A stretch of 64,000 bases of DNA from Muscardinus avellanarius (taxonomy: Eukaryota > Chordata > Mammalia > Rodentia > Gliridae): positions 21,503,599 to 21,567,598 of the forward strand of contig OY726571.1 in assembly GCA_963383645.1 (NCBI GenBank), read 5' to 3'. Shown here piece after piece: positions 1 to 9,964 of the stretch. The position numbers were made by a program, and so were the translations under genes. Position 1 is the stretch's first letter. Each line of letters starts with the position of its first letter. The notes below the pieces were generated by a model, which ran no database searches, was not told the DNA's origin, and saw only the letters and a program-made list of their open reading frames with translations.

Positions 1-178
1 ACATGATGGCACACACTCGTAATCTCAGCATTTGGGAGGCTGAGACAGGAGGATTGTGGTTCATGGACAGCCTCAGCTACTTATTGAGACCCTGTTTCAA
101 AATAAAGAATAAAAAATAAGTCTGGGGGTATAGCTCAGAGGTAGAATGCCTCTGGATTCCATCTTCAGTATTGGAAAA
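1..178 (+). mobile_element. B1-dID-type composite SINE, cut by window edge
   Basis: The B1-like half starts just inside the missing 5' end ('gatggcacacactcg', 'ggaggctgagacagga'). It is followed by the A-rich linker and the ID-like half ('tagctcagaggtagaatgcc'). The 3' end is diverged. Non-coding retroposon. Confidence 0.8.
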
Positions 179-623
179 AATTTCAGTATTAAATTCTGTA
201 ATTATAAATTCTAAGTATTTCTATTTTGGAAATTGTATTGATTCATGAGTCCATGAAGGTATAAATGTATCCTATTTAAAAACATATTTCTTCTTAATAT
301 TTGCTTCCTACTGTAGTATGATGATTACCAATTTCATTATTTTCTTATAGCCTTCATCTTAATCAGAGAGTATAATAAAGTGCTAAGCAGAAGAAATGGT
401 GTCTTTTTTATGGGCCCAAAATAAAGAGTTTCTGGAGAACCAGGGTTGGCCATCCTCAACAGAAAGGCTAGGGGAACACCAGGTTGTTCCTTCAAAACTT
501 AGGAAACATTTTCACACAATCAAGGAAACATAGAAAAATAACTAGAACAAAATTTTACCACACTCTTTCCAGGTTTCTATAACTTGACCAATAAGTTGTT
601 TCTGTAGCTCTATTTTAAAAAAT
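179..623. other. AT-rich unique DNA, nothing recognised
   Basis: No open frame of note, no repeat I can name and no simple-sequence tract. Spacer between two SINEs. Confidence 0.5.
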
Positions 624-830
624 AGCCCAATTTAAAGCCAGGTGTTGTGGCATACGCTTGTAATCTCAGCTACTTAATGAGGCCCTTTGCGACTTAGTGA
701 GACCCTGTTTCAAAATAAAGAATAAAAAGTAGGGCAGGGGGTAGTTGCTCAGAGGTCAAATGTCCCTGGGTTCCATCCCCAGACCCACACACACACACAC
801 ACACACATACACACACAAAAAGCCCAATTT
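624..830 (+). mobile_element. B1-dID SINE with internal deletion and CA tail
   Basis: Starts 'gccaggtgttgtggc' and ends in a (CA)n stretch at 785-817. The middle of the B1 half ('ggaggctgagacaggagg') is missing. The target-site duplication 'agcccaattt' lies at both ends (about 624-633 and 821-830). Confidence 0.8.
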
Positions 831-949
831 TAGTACCACCATATTTTTTTCATATGTTTTAGTTCAAGAAATGATTTTTTTGGTTAGGTATAAGAAACCC
901 TGTTAGGTTGTCCATTGAGATTCTCAACTAACAACTTTTTTGAATTTTG

Positions 950-1177
950 AAAAATACTCGGGATGCCTAGGCATGGTGGCGCACGCTTATAATCCCCGCA
1001 CTTGGAAGGTGGAGACAGGAGGATCACGCAGGTTTGAAGCCAGCCGTTCTGGCTTAAGAGACCCTGTTTCCAAATAAAAAGTATAAAATAGGTCTGGAAG
1101 TGTAGCCCGGAGGTAGAAGGGCTCAGGAACCCCAGTACCACCAAAAAAATAATAATATTAAAAAAATACTCGGGATG
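950..1177 (+). mobile_element. B1-dID SINE, young shortened subfamily
   Basis: The element at 966-1161 is flanked by a perfect 16-bp duplication, 'aaaaatactcgggatg' (950-965 and 1162-1177). It shows the shortened middle ('cgttctggcttaagaga') and the 3' motif 'aggaaccccagtaccacc' of the youngest subfamily here. Confidence 0.9.
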
Positions 1178-1619
1178 AAAATTGCCTCAGTATTCTAAGG
1201 CAAAGTTTGTACCAACACAGGCCATTCTGATTCTATACGAATTTTGATGAAGCTATTATTATATAAATATATTGTTTTATTCATTGTTATTATTAGGCAA
1301 ATATATATAATTATTGAGTTTTATCTACCTAGTGATAAAGAGAAAAGTAGAGGTACATAGACCAATTCTAATAGTTAATTTTCATAAAAAAATGGACAGC
1401 AGCTCACCGAAAAGCATTCTACTTGTTAAGTAATTGATCCCACTTTAATCATAGTATTGGTCACAATAAGGTTATTACTAAAAATTAGTTATTAAAGATG
1501 TTTGGAATCTATTACATTCAGAATCTATAATCTCCCCCACACAACCCGTTAAAAATGTTCACACGGTATAAGTTGGAAAAATTGTAGTGTTTCCCTCCAT
1601 ACAAAAAGGAACACATCTG
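1178..1619. other. AT-rich unique DNA, nothing recognised
   Basis: Very AT-rich, with no coding or repeat signature that I can name. Confidence 0.5.
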
Positions 1620-1625
1620 CCTTTG

Positions 1626-1658
<33 letters not shown>

Positions 1659-1867
1659 GTGGTACTGGGGGTGGAACCCAGAGGCTTTCTGCCTCCGGGC
1701 TATACTCCCAGCCCTATTTTATATTTTATTTGGACACAGGGTCTCACTAAGTTGCTGAGAGCCTCACTAAATAGCTGAGGCTGGCTTCAAACCCATGCCA
1801 TCCTCCTGTCTCAGCCTCCCAAGCGCGGGGAGTATAAGCATGCCCCACCACGCCCAGCCCTTTGAAT
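1620..1867 (-). mobile_element. B1-dID SINE, antisense
   Basis: Reads as poly-T, 'ggtggtactgggggtggaac' and 'cctcctgtctcagcctccca'. It is bounded by the duplication 'cctttgaat' (1620-1628 and 1859-1867). The 36-nt T tract at about 1628 is its A tail. Confidence 0.9.
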
Positions 1868-2085
1868 ATTTTTAAACCCTGCCTAAGTTTGAATGTGCTT
1901 TACATTAGACCTATACTATCCAAACATGCATACATGTGTATCTATGATGTGTGTTCATAGAATTTAGTGATGCTCCTGTACATGTAGACCTGCCAAATCC
2001 AAGCTGCTTTTTTTTTTTAATTTGGGGACATTTTCCTAAAGTAAACCTTAATTTGCATATGAATATATATGCCCCCCTCTACACA

Positions 2086-2270
2086 TACACACACACACAC
2101 GCACACACACGTGTTTGAACTCTGAGCTACACCCAGCCCCTCCTCCACCTTTTTAAATTTTAAAACAGGGTATCCCCAAATTGCTAAGACTGGTCTCAAA
2201 CCTATGATCACCCTGTCTCAGCCTCTCAAGTACTGGGATTACAGGCATGCACTATAATACCCAACTTTAA
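2086..2270 (-). mobile_element. Diverged B1-dID SINE with CA tail, antisense
   Basis: A (CA)n tract at 2088-2110 is followed by degraded ID-half text ('tctgagctacacccagcccc') and B1-half text ('gtctcagcctctcaagtactg'). It is older than its neighbours, with many substitutions. Confidence 0.7.
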
Positions 2271-2354
2271 AGATATTTTAAATGAGCTCTTAAGAGTTGG
2301 CGTAGGTAAGTTACTCTTCTGTATTTCAAGTATAGTTAGTATCCTTTATTAAAA

Positions 2355-2571
2355 AACTTTTTTTTTTTGGTGATACTAGGGGTGGAACCCAGGGACTTTT
2401 CAACCTCCAGGCTATACTCCCAGACCTATTTTATACTTTATTCGGAAACAGGGTCTCACTAAGTTGCTGAGAGCCTCACTCAGTAGCTGAGGCTGGCTTC
2501 GAACCTGTGGGATTCTCCTGTCTCAGCCTCCCAAGCGTTGGGATTACAAGTGAGCGCTACCACGCCCGGCT
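2355..2571 (-). mobile_element. B1-dID SINE, antisense
   Basis: Near full length: T tract, 'tgatactaggggtggaaccc', 'gctgaggctggcttcgaacc' and the terminal 'cacgcccggc'. I did not find a clear target duplication. Confidence 0.85.
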
Positions 2572-4851
2572 ATAAGAAAACATTTAAATGCAATCTTTTT
2601 TAGATATTCATTTCTGAAGGGGGAAAGTCTAACTTAATAAGAAGCAGACATCATCTTCTGGTTTAATTTTTTTTTTTTTTTTTTTTTTGCCACAGCTGTT
2701 AGAATTGTGAAAACAGCAAAGAAATGTCTATAGCCATTCTACAGTTTGTCACAAAAGAAAAAAAATTTCTGGTACCTGCTTTGCTAGCATCTTATCAGCA
2801 AGCACATTACCACAAACAATGACCACTCTTATCTGCAAAGGCCAGGTTCAGGCTTATTAGCAGGGACTTGGCAGACTCCCCTCTCCACATAGCAACTGTG
2901 CAAATATTGTTGCAGCCCACAGAGTGACCAATGGGAATTAAGACAGCGCCGCCGGATCTTTTCAATACGAGTAGTGTTAGTGTGAACAACTTCTCTTTCA
3001 CTCTTGTTCCTCTTCTCATTTCATCTTTACCATTTCAAGAGTGTGATCTCATCTCCAGACTGTAAATACTTGAGACTTTTTACAAAGGGAAAATATTACA
3101 CAGGGCTGAAGAACAACTTAGGTAGGCACTTTGGTTTCATTACTACCAACTTGTCTTGTGCTATGCTCTTTGAAAAGCACAGTCGTGGTGGTACATTCAC
3201 TATGAGTATTTCTAAATATCAAGGTGTATATAGGTAAGAATGGTGATTTTTATTTTAAGAAAGACCTTGCTGGATGTGGATTTCTAATCACTGTGTGGAT
3301 GAACCAGCCTGGTTCTGAAACTCTGAAAATATATGCTCTACAACCCATTAGTGGAATGGTAAATCAAAATCAGAATTGACCACCCCGTGGTTTGTAATTG
3401 AAACTTACTTCCGGTAAATTGAGCACAATTTTCATTAACTCTTTAGCTGCCTAGACTTTCTATTGTAAAGAGAAAAATGACTAAAAATTTAAGAGTGAGT
3501 ATAACAGCAGGCAAGAGCTTTTGAAGAAACAGAGGCTGATGTTTCTTTGCAACTGGAAAGGATACGTTATGGGATTTAAATCCATCCAGTGCATTATTGA
3601 CCATGTTTCCTGTGTCTTTCCTCTGCTTTTTGCCTTGTTTTATAACACTGGTGAGTCTGGAAGCTTCCATGTCCTGTGTCAATGTATCCTTAAAATTCAA
3701 CAGGGGACTGAGCTTCCAATCACCTTCTCCAGATGTAATGACCTTGGTTATTTACTAAGTGCTGCCAGATAGTAAACAACTTGCTTTTATGCCAAAGTTT
3801 AAATGCAATACGTTGCAGACTTTACTAATAAATAGAGAAAAAATGTCAGTCTCTACCAATGGTTAAGTTCTATTTCAAACCAAGTTCATGTTGTGTTTGT
3901 TAATGCTGAGATTTGGGTTTTTCCTTTTAGCCCAGGAGAATATTCCCACAAATGCAACCTCATTCTGGCCACCTAAGAATATTGTCATAGAAGCAGCATG
4001 CTTTCTTTCCCTTGAGGGTTTTAAAACTTGGCCACATGGTATTTTTAAGTTGGCAGAGTAATACCTTTTAGACAGGGCTTTAGGATTCTACTTAATTGAC
4101 TACAGCAGGTTAACAAAAGTGCCAATGTTCCTTAAAAACAAAATCCAAAATGCTCTGTGGACCTAAAACTAATGCTAAATATTAGTTGAAATTGCCAATT
4201 GCATTTTTCCATGTTTATCTTCTGAGATAGGAATAAAATTAAAGTGTGTTACCATAGCAGCATCTGTAACATTTTACGAGACAAAAGATCCTTTTTTCCA
4301 CACCAAGATCCAAGCCAGAAGCATTATCCATTAAGGAAAGCAAATAAGGCTAGAGGGACATATTTTTTACAGTCATATTATGGAAATACTAAAGCTCCAA
4401 TGTCCTGAGGTCAGATTGTGGAACACAGCTGTTCACATTCATTTCTGTCCTGGATTGACACTCTTGGGTCATTCCTGAATATTGATCAGTTCTGACCCAC
4501 CAACCTGCCTAAAACTGAAAAAACGTCTTTTCCCTCCACATTTCTTTTCAAAGCACATTCTAGGGATAACAAAGAGGTGACTATAAACGTATGCCTTGTG
4601 AGGCATGTACTTAGGCTCCGTGCCTGACTCCATTTTGTAATCCTGATTCTTATTCTCTGGAGTTTATTTCTTTGGCGCCCTTCTTTGAAAATTGTGGCAG
4701 GGTTCTCATCTGAAGAAAGAAGCTCAGAGAGCCTGAAACCTTTCTGGGCCAGGAATGTATTGCACTCTGTCCTAGCCACCCTTGCTTCTTTACCATTAAT
4801 TTCTCATCTCTCTCTTCTTCCAGTCACTTCTTCTGCGGCCTCTTTTCCTAG
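2572..4851. other. 2.3 kb SINE-free unique DNA
   Basis: No gene is recognised. The segment holds a T tract at 2668-2688, a motif-dense stretch at about 2745-2965 (see findings) and short open frames of up to 97 codons with no recognisable protein. None has splice or promoter context that I can support. Confidence 0.5.
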
Positions 4852-5275
4852 AATGTCCCCTGAAGAGCTCATATATTACGGTTCTGAGTTGATGTAATCA
4901 AGTCATGAGGATGTCATCTCATCAGTGGGTATATCCATTGTAATGGATTTACTAAGTGGTAACTTAGGCAGGTGGGGTGAGGCTGAAGAATGCAGAATGC
5001 AGGTCCTTGGGGGTGTGGCCGTAGGGACTGTGCTTTTGCCTCTGAATTCCCTTGCTTGTTTGCTCTTTTTGCTTCCTGCCTTCAGGATGTGAGAGCAGAG
5101 CCCTTCCTCTCTCCCTCTCTCTGATTCCCACTGCCAGGCCTTGAGATCTGCAGATCCTAGCCTCACACGGGCTTAACCTGAAATCTCCAAGAAAACTTTG
5201 AACAAATAAATATTCTTTCCTTTAAGTTGTGTGGTCAGTTCTTTTTTTATTATACAGTGAGAATGTTGACTAAGA
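4852..5275 (+). mobile_element. MaLR-like (MLT1/ORR1-type) LTR
   Basis: It follows the order I know for these LTRs: 'aatgtcccctgaagagctca' at the start, a 'tttgcctctgaatt' centre, then 'ctccaagaaaactttgaac', a poly(A)-type 'aaataaatatt' and a 'gttgactaagac' end. A solo, non-coding remnant. Subfamily not determined. Confidence 0.6.
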
Positions 5276-5610
5276 CATTCCTCCTTCACCTTTATCACAT
5301 GCTCTAAACAGTTACCAGGCATCTCTTTATTCCATGTGCAATTCTGTGAACTCAAGGTAGAAGTCTCTATCTGGACCTATTCTATGACTGTGAGAACCCT
5401 TTTTCCCCTAAATTTAAGCACAATCTCCAAATTATTAATCAGATTTACCTGCTTTGATTGTTGACTGGTTACTGTAAACATTGGGCTATTATTTACATAA
5501 ATTATCAATCATTGAATTAATAGTTCATAGGTATATCTAAGGAAAAGGTTTAATGAAAACCCCTGGATTTATTTAAACTCCAGTTGACTCCCAAAATGTA
5601 AGTTATTTTT
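5276..5610. other. Unique DNA, nothing recognised
   Basis: Short AT-rich spacer between the LTR and the SINE pair. Confidence 0.5.
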
Positions 5611-5862
5611 CATAGATCCAGACTTTTTGTTTTGTTTTCTTTTGTTTTTGTGGTCCTGGGGATGGAACCCAGGGGCCTCTACCTCCGGGCTATGCCCTCG
5701 ACCTATTTTATATATATTTTTTTTTAAACAGTGTCTCACTAAGTTGTTGAGAGCCCCACTAAGTAGCTGAGGCTGGTTCGAACCTGTGTGATCCTCCTGT
5801 CTCAGCCTCCCAAGTACTGGGATTGTAAATATGGCGCTACCACAACCGGCTGATCCAGATTT
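5611..5862 (-). mobile_element. B1-dID SINE, antisense, first of a same-site pair
   Basis: The element at about 5629-5850 lies between 'agatccagactttt' and 'gatccagatttt'. It contains 'ggtcctggggatggaaccca' and 'gtctcagcctcccaagtact'. Its right duplication is also the left duplication of the next SINE. Confidence 0.85.
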
Positions 5863-6100
5863 TTTTTTTTTTTTTTTTTTGAGGCACTGGGGATGGATGG
5901 AACCTAGGGATATTCTACCTCCAAACAATACCTCCAGCCCTATTTTTTATTCTTTATTTTGAAAAAGGGTCTCACAGAGTTGAAGAGGGCCTCACTAAGT
6001 AGCTGAGGCTGTCTGCAAACTGTGATCCTCCTGTCTCAGCCTCCTGAATGCTGGGATTACAAGTGTGCACCACCATGCATGGCTCATAGATCTAGATTTT
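5851..6100 (-). mobile_element. B1-dID SINE, antisense, second of a same-site pair
   Basis: The element at about 5863-6083 lies between 'gatccagatttt' and 'gatctagatttt'. It has 'gaggcactggggatgg', 'gggtctcacagagttg' and the end 'ccatgcatggc'. Confidence 0.85.
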
Positions 6101-6529
6101 GAAAATTATGCAAGTCATGCCAGTCAGTTCTCTTTATTCTTTGTACTATCTACTGACAGTTTTAACATTCTTTAGAACACTGGCCTTGTGGGGAAGCATT
6201 CAAGAGTCTTTGAAGAAAGTTTCATGCCACATACAATGTCAGCCTTCAACAATTTTTGTTAAATGGATTACTAAACCAAAGTGTCTTAAAGCAGATTTTA
6301 AATCCTCTGCAGATTTCAAACCTGGAGATAAGTTGATATCCTGAATAATTCTGTTGCCTCTTGAACAAATTAGTTACAAGCACTTTTCCTTATAAGCATT
6401 ATCAGTGCCAGCCTGAGTAAACACTTGGGAAATATTTGAGGGAAAGAATAAGCGAATGCATTAATAAGTAACTAAATGTTTATACTGCCTCATAAAAACT
6501 CTCATACAGTACACCTCTGTTCAGGAGCA
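6101..6529. other. Unique DNA, nothing recognised
   Basis: An 81-codon open frame at 6099-6344 begins at the SINE edge and has no recognisable protein. I treat it as chance. Confidence 0.45.
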
Positions 6530-6610
6530 TTATTTCAATTACCCAAGTGATAAATAAAATATGGTATATTCATATAATAAAATATTATGCAATGATAGAA
6601 AGGAAGGACA
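6530..6610 (+). mobile_element. Old L1 fragment (3' part of ORF2 text)
   Basis: The stretch 'aataaaatatggtatattca' followed by 'aaaatattatgcaatgat' matches the mammalian L1 passage for 'atgtggtatatccatacaatggaatattatt'. It probably belongs to the same old L1 that resumes near 7590. Confidence 0.6.
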
Positions 6611-6745
6611 TAGCCAGGCATGGGGGTGCAGGCCTGTAATTCAACTTGGGAAGCTGAGACAGGAGGATTGCAGTTTCATAGCCAGCCTCAGCAACTTAGT
6701 GAGACCCAGTTTCCAAATTTAAAAGAAAATGAAATAGGGCTACTG
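6611..6745 (+). mobile_element. B1-dID SINE, 3' part lost
   Basis: It has 'agccaggcatgggggtgcag' and 'gctgagacaggaggattgc', runs into 'aatgaaatagggct' and stops where the LTR begins. The ID half is absent. Confidence 0.75.
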
Positions 6746-6751
6746 TTACGA

Positions 6752-7335
6752 TGGTACAACAAAACTGTACCAGTGTGAAATATAGCCATGGGTTCTTGCT
6801 CTGAGCTATTTTAGAAGAATAGCCGGAACTCTTTTTGCTGTAAGCTTAAGTAAAGTTATTATTACAAAGACAGAAAGAAAGAACAGAAGTTAGATTAAAA
6901 CACTGCACAAGAGTGGGGTAGTGGAGTAACTTGAAAATAAGTTACTGAAGTTTTTGGATATAGAACAGTTTTTATAAAGAATTTTATCCCGTATCTTTGC
7001 TTAACCAATCATCTTCCTGACCCGACTAGATCCGTCCCTTCTCTGGGGCAAGTCTTTTGATGCGGGGATTCACTTCTTCCTATAGGTGTAGGCTCAAATC
7101 TTTAAAACCCCAAAATGTGTTACTTGATTAGAAGTCAGGGATCTCTTGAAGGCTTGTGTAATCCTTCTAAATCCTAGTCTGTCTGCTAGAATTTATTTTC
7201 TCTGTTAACCTCTCTTTAAAATGCAAAGGCCCTGGGCTACTTCAATTTTATTGCTAATCACCCTTGGTGCCAGGAACTCTGCAAGGTTCCTTCCCTGTCT
7301 GAGTACCTGTGTAATACCCAAGCTCTGACTTATTT
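6752..7335 (-). mobile_element. Probable solo retroviral-type LTR, minus orientation
   Basis: Read on the minus strand, the segment holds a CCAAT-type 'gattggttaagc', a TATA-like 'attctttataaaaac', a 'taataataactttac' region and a 'gagcaagaacccatgg' end that finishes in 'cgtaaca'. That is the order expected of U3-R-U5. No internal gag or pol text adjoins it. Family not determined. It could be an unrelated AT-rich segment. Confidence 0.5.
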
Positions 7336-7341
7336 TATTTT

Positions 7342-7549
7342 ATTTTATTTTGTGGTACTAGGGGTGGAACCCAGGGGCTTTCTACCTCCGGGCTATCCTT
7401 TCAGACCTATTTTATACTTTATTTGAGAACAGGGTCTTACTAAGTTGCTGAGAGCCTCACTCAGTAGCTGAGGCTGGCTTCGAACCTGTGCGATCCTCCT
7501 GTCTCAGCCCCCCAAGCCTGGGATTACAACCATGCGCCACCATGTCTGG
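7342..7549 (-). mobile_element. B1-dID SINE, antisense
   Basis: (TTTTA)n tail, 'gtggtactaggggtggaacc', 'cagtagctgaggctggcttc' and the end 'gccaccatgtctgg'. Confidence 0.85.
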
Positions 7550-7589
7550 TGCTCTATTTTAAAATTAATGCCACAGCGTTTGAAGTCAA

Positions 7590-8240
7590 TACAATTTGAA
7601 ATTAGTATCAAAGACATTTCTGAAATTAGTTCCCAATACCAGCACAGCTAAGGTTGTAACTTGTAGGTATAGGATGCTGCAATATGGATTTTGGAAACTT
7701 GAGGACATTATGCTAAGTAAAACTAGTCACAGCTGGGCATGGTGGCTCACACTTGTAATCCCAGCATTTAGGAGGCTGAGACCAGAGGATCACGGTTCGC
7801 AGACAGCCTCAGCTACTTAGTGAGACCCTCTGCAATTTACTGAGACCCTATTTCAAAATAAAGAATAAAAAATAGGGCTGGGAATGTAGCTTGGAGGTCA
7901 AATGCCCCTGGGTTCCATCCCCAGACCCGCAAAACAAAAAAACCAAAAACAAAAAAACCTAGTCACAAAAAATGACAAATCCTGTATGATTTCTCTTATG
8001 TGAGTATCGAGTATACTCAATTCTTAGAAACAAAAGTGGAATGGTAGTTGCTAGATTGGACTAATTAACCACAGTTAAATCATTATACAGTTTCAATTTG
8101 GAAAGAGGAAACAGGCCCTGAAAATGAATGGTGGTGACTGTTGAATAGCACTGTGAGCATACCACTGAACGATATACTTAAATGTGGTTAAAATGATAAA
8201 TTTTACATTATACACACCTACCACAATTTTTTAAAAACTG
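7590..8240 (+). mobile_element. Old L1 3' end, interrupted by a SINE
   Basis: 'cttgaggacattatgctaag', then after the SINE 'gacaaatcctgtatgatttc', and finally 'aatgtggttaaaatgataaa' with 'acacacctaccacaattttt'. These are successive parts of the terminal ORF2/3' UTR of ancient (L1M-type) elements. The SINE at 7732-7958 splits it. Confidence 0.75.
7723..7967 (+). mobile_element. B1-dID SINE inside old L1
   Basis: The element at 7732-7958 is flanked by 'ctagtcaca' (7723-7731 and 7959-7967). L1 text continues on both sides, so it inserted after the L1. Confidence 0.9.
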
Positions 8241-8589
8241 TACAAAGAGAGATATTTTATACATAATTGGGAGAACAAATCATACATTATACAATCTGGT
8301 AAATTGTGAATGGGTTGACTGCTCTAATACATGAAGTAACAAAAATTTAATGCACGAGAAGAAAAGCCCCTGCTTACTAAAAAATAGACTTCCTATCTAT
8401 CTTGCCATTCTCAACATCCTGAACATACCTCTCCCCACTTGCCAGTGAGGTCGCCTACTGCATTTGACGTCTTACCTAGCTTATCGCCACTACCCGTATA
8501 CCAGCAGCTTCTGTGTTTTCATTACTTAACAATGTAGGCAGGTGTTCCAGTCACATACACCTGATGTAATCTTTACAGAAATCCCATAG
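8241..8589. other. Unique DNA, nothing recognised
   Basis: No repeat or gene signature recognised. Confidence 0.45.
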
Positions 8590-8675
8590 ACAGATCTATT
8601 TAACAAATATGGGGACCAAGGCCCAAAGAAGATAATTATCTAAAATTGCAAGGGTAGTTAAGTTGGGCGTTAACT
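8590..8675 (-). mobile_element. MIR-like fragment
   Basis: 'tatggggaccaaggcccaaa' and 'gataattatctaaaattgca' follow the antisense MIR core, in which 'gaggaaactgaggc' leads to 'aagtgacttgcc'. Heavily diverged. Confidence 0.4.
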
Positions 8676-8681
8676 CTCAGA

Positions 8682-8819
8682 TCTCTCTCCTCCCCTCTCC
8701 TCTCCTCTCCTCCCCTCTCCTCTCCTCTCCTCTCCTCTCCTCTCCTCTCCTCCCCTCTCCTCTCCTCTCTTCTCTCTCTCTTTCTCTCTCTCTCTCCCTC
8801 CCCCTCCCCTCCCCCCCCC
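8682..8819. repeat. 138-nt pure pyrimidine tract (TCTCC/TC repeats)
   Basis: Every base is C or T from 8682 to 8819. It consists of TCTCC/TCCCC units, then (TC)n, then a C-rich end. It abuts the tail end of a minus-strand L1 3' end. The opposite strand is pure purine, a configuration able to form triplex (H-DNA). Confidence 0.95.
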
Positions 8820-8824
8820 AAAGC

Positions 8825-9335
8825 CAGCATCTTTTTTTATGAGTGCATTGCATTCATACATCTTGATGAAGTTCAGGGTGATAGAGACAGACATGCACAC
8901 AGCACTCGCTGAGCCCTCTCCCGGTTCTCGCCTTACTCCCTCTCCCTCTACAGCTTTCCTTGCTCAGCACAGTGATTAGCTCTGTGTGTGTACAACATGT
9001 CCATGGAGGTGTTTCCCCTTCAAGTCTTCCTCCCCTCTCCTGCCTCCGTCACTTAGGTCCCCTCGCCCACTCCGCTAAGGTTTCTCCTCTTTTGTCTGGA
9101 ATCCTTCCTGTGTCCCAATTTCTCCCTAGCTTCCGCATATGGGAAAGAACATCCAATCTTTCACTTTTTGTGACTGACTGATCTCACTTAGCAAAATAGT
9201 CTCTAGTTCTATTTATTTTCCTGCAAATGACATGATTTTGTTCTTTAGAGCTGAGTTGAATTCCAGTGTGTGTATATTCCATGATTTTGTAATCCATTCA
9301 TCTGTTGATGGACATCTCACAAAGGCCAGCACCTT
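8825..9335 (-). mobile_element. L1 3' UTR/3' ORF2 end, antisense
   Basis: Begins 'tatgagtgcattgcattcat' (L1 tail as in squirrel-like rodents). It continues through a pyrimidine-rich 3' UTR to 'gactgatctcacttagcaaa', 'tttattttcctgcaaatgac' and 'catctgttgatggacatc', which are standard antisense L1 landmarks in the right order. It ends abruptly at about 9330. Confidence 0.75.
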
Positions 9336-9765
9336 ACTTACTTTTCTCCACCATTTGACTTGCCCCAGGCTAGTAAACCCTTCCAGCAGGGGTGGAAATC
9401 TAATAGGCCCTCAAATTCAGAAAGTCCAGCCCCTCGACTGGACATCCCGCTTCCTAGTCTGTTCCTCATACAGTCTCTGTGGTATCACCATCTACCGACT
9501 TTTTACATCATACAATCTCAAATAGCAACACCAGCTTCCTACTTTCTTAAGACCAGAGCCTTTGGACTTTGGCTGCCTTTTCTTTACAACCTGCTTCATC
9601 AGCAAGTCCTACTGGCAAACCCTCCAGATCTGAGTATCTCTCGCCACATCCATAGCTTGACGATGGCACAATACATCCCTCTCTGGGCATCAGCAGCTAC
9701 CTGATAAACCCTTGTTCTGCTTTTGTGCTCCATAGTCAGAGTAGTCTTTTGAAAAGTAAAAATCT
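9336..9765. other. Unique or very old repeat DNA
   Basis: Pyrimidine-rich text with two overlapping open frames (97 and 114 codons) and no recognisable protein. It may include decayed L2, but I cannot show it. Confidence 0.4.
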
Positions 9766-9950
9766 AACTGGGCATGTTGGAGCATGCCTGTAACCTCAGT
9801 ACTTGGGAGGCTGAGACAGGAGGATCACAGATTGGAGACCATTCTCAGCAACTTAGTGAGACCCTATTTCCAAATAAAAAATAAAATAGAGCTGGGGAGG
9901 GGGGGTCCAGTTTGAAGGAAGAATGCCTCCAGATTCAATTCCCTTACCAA
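9766..9950 (+). mobile_element. B1-dID SINE
   Basis: 'ctgggcatgttggagcatgc', 'gaggctgagacaggaggatc' and a diverged ID half with a G run ('gctggggaggggggg'). Confidence 0.8.
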
Positions 9951-9964
9951 TAATAAAGAAAGAA

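Noticed and set aside
120..165. tRNA-like 'tagctcagaggtagaatgcc' motifs throughout the window
   Set aside because: These are the tRNA-derived ID half of SINEs. No complete cloverleaf with an anticodon arm is present.
8636..8900. Glu/Arg-rich minus-strand frames
   Set aside because: Translation of a simple purine repeat, not a protein.
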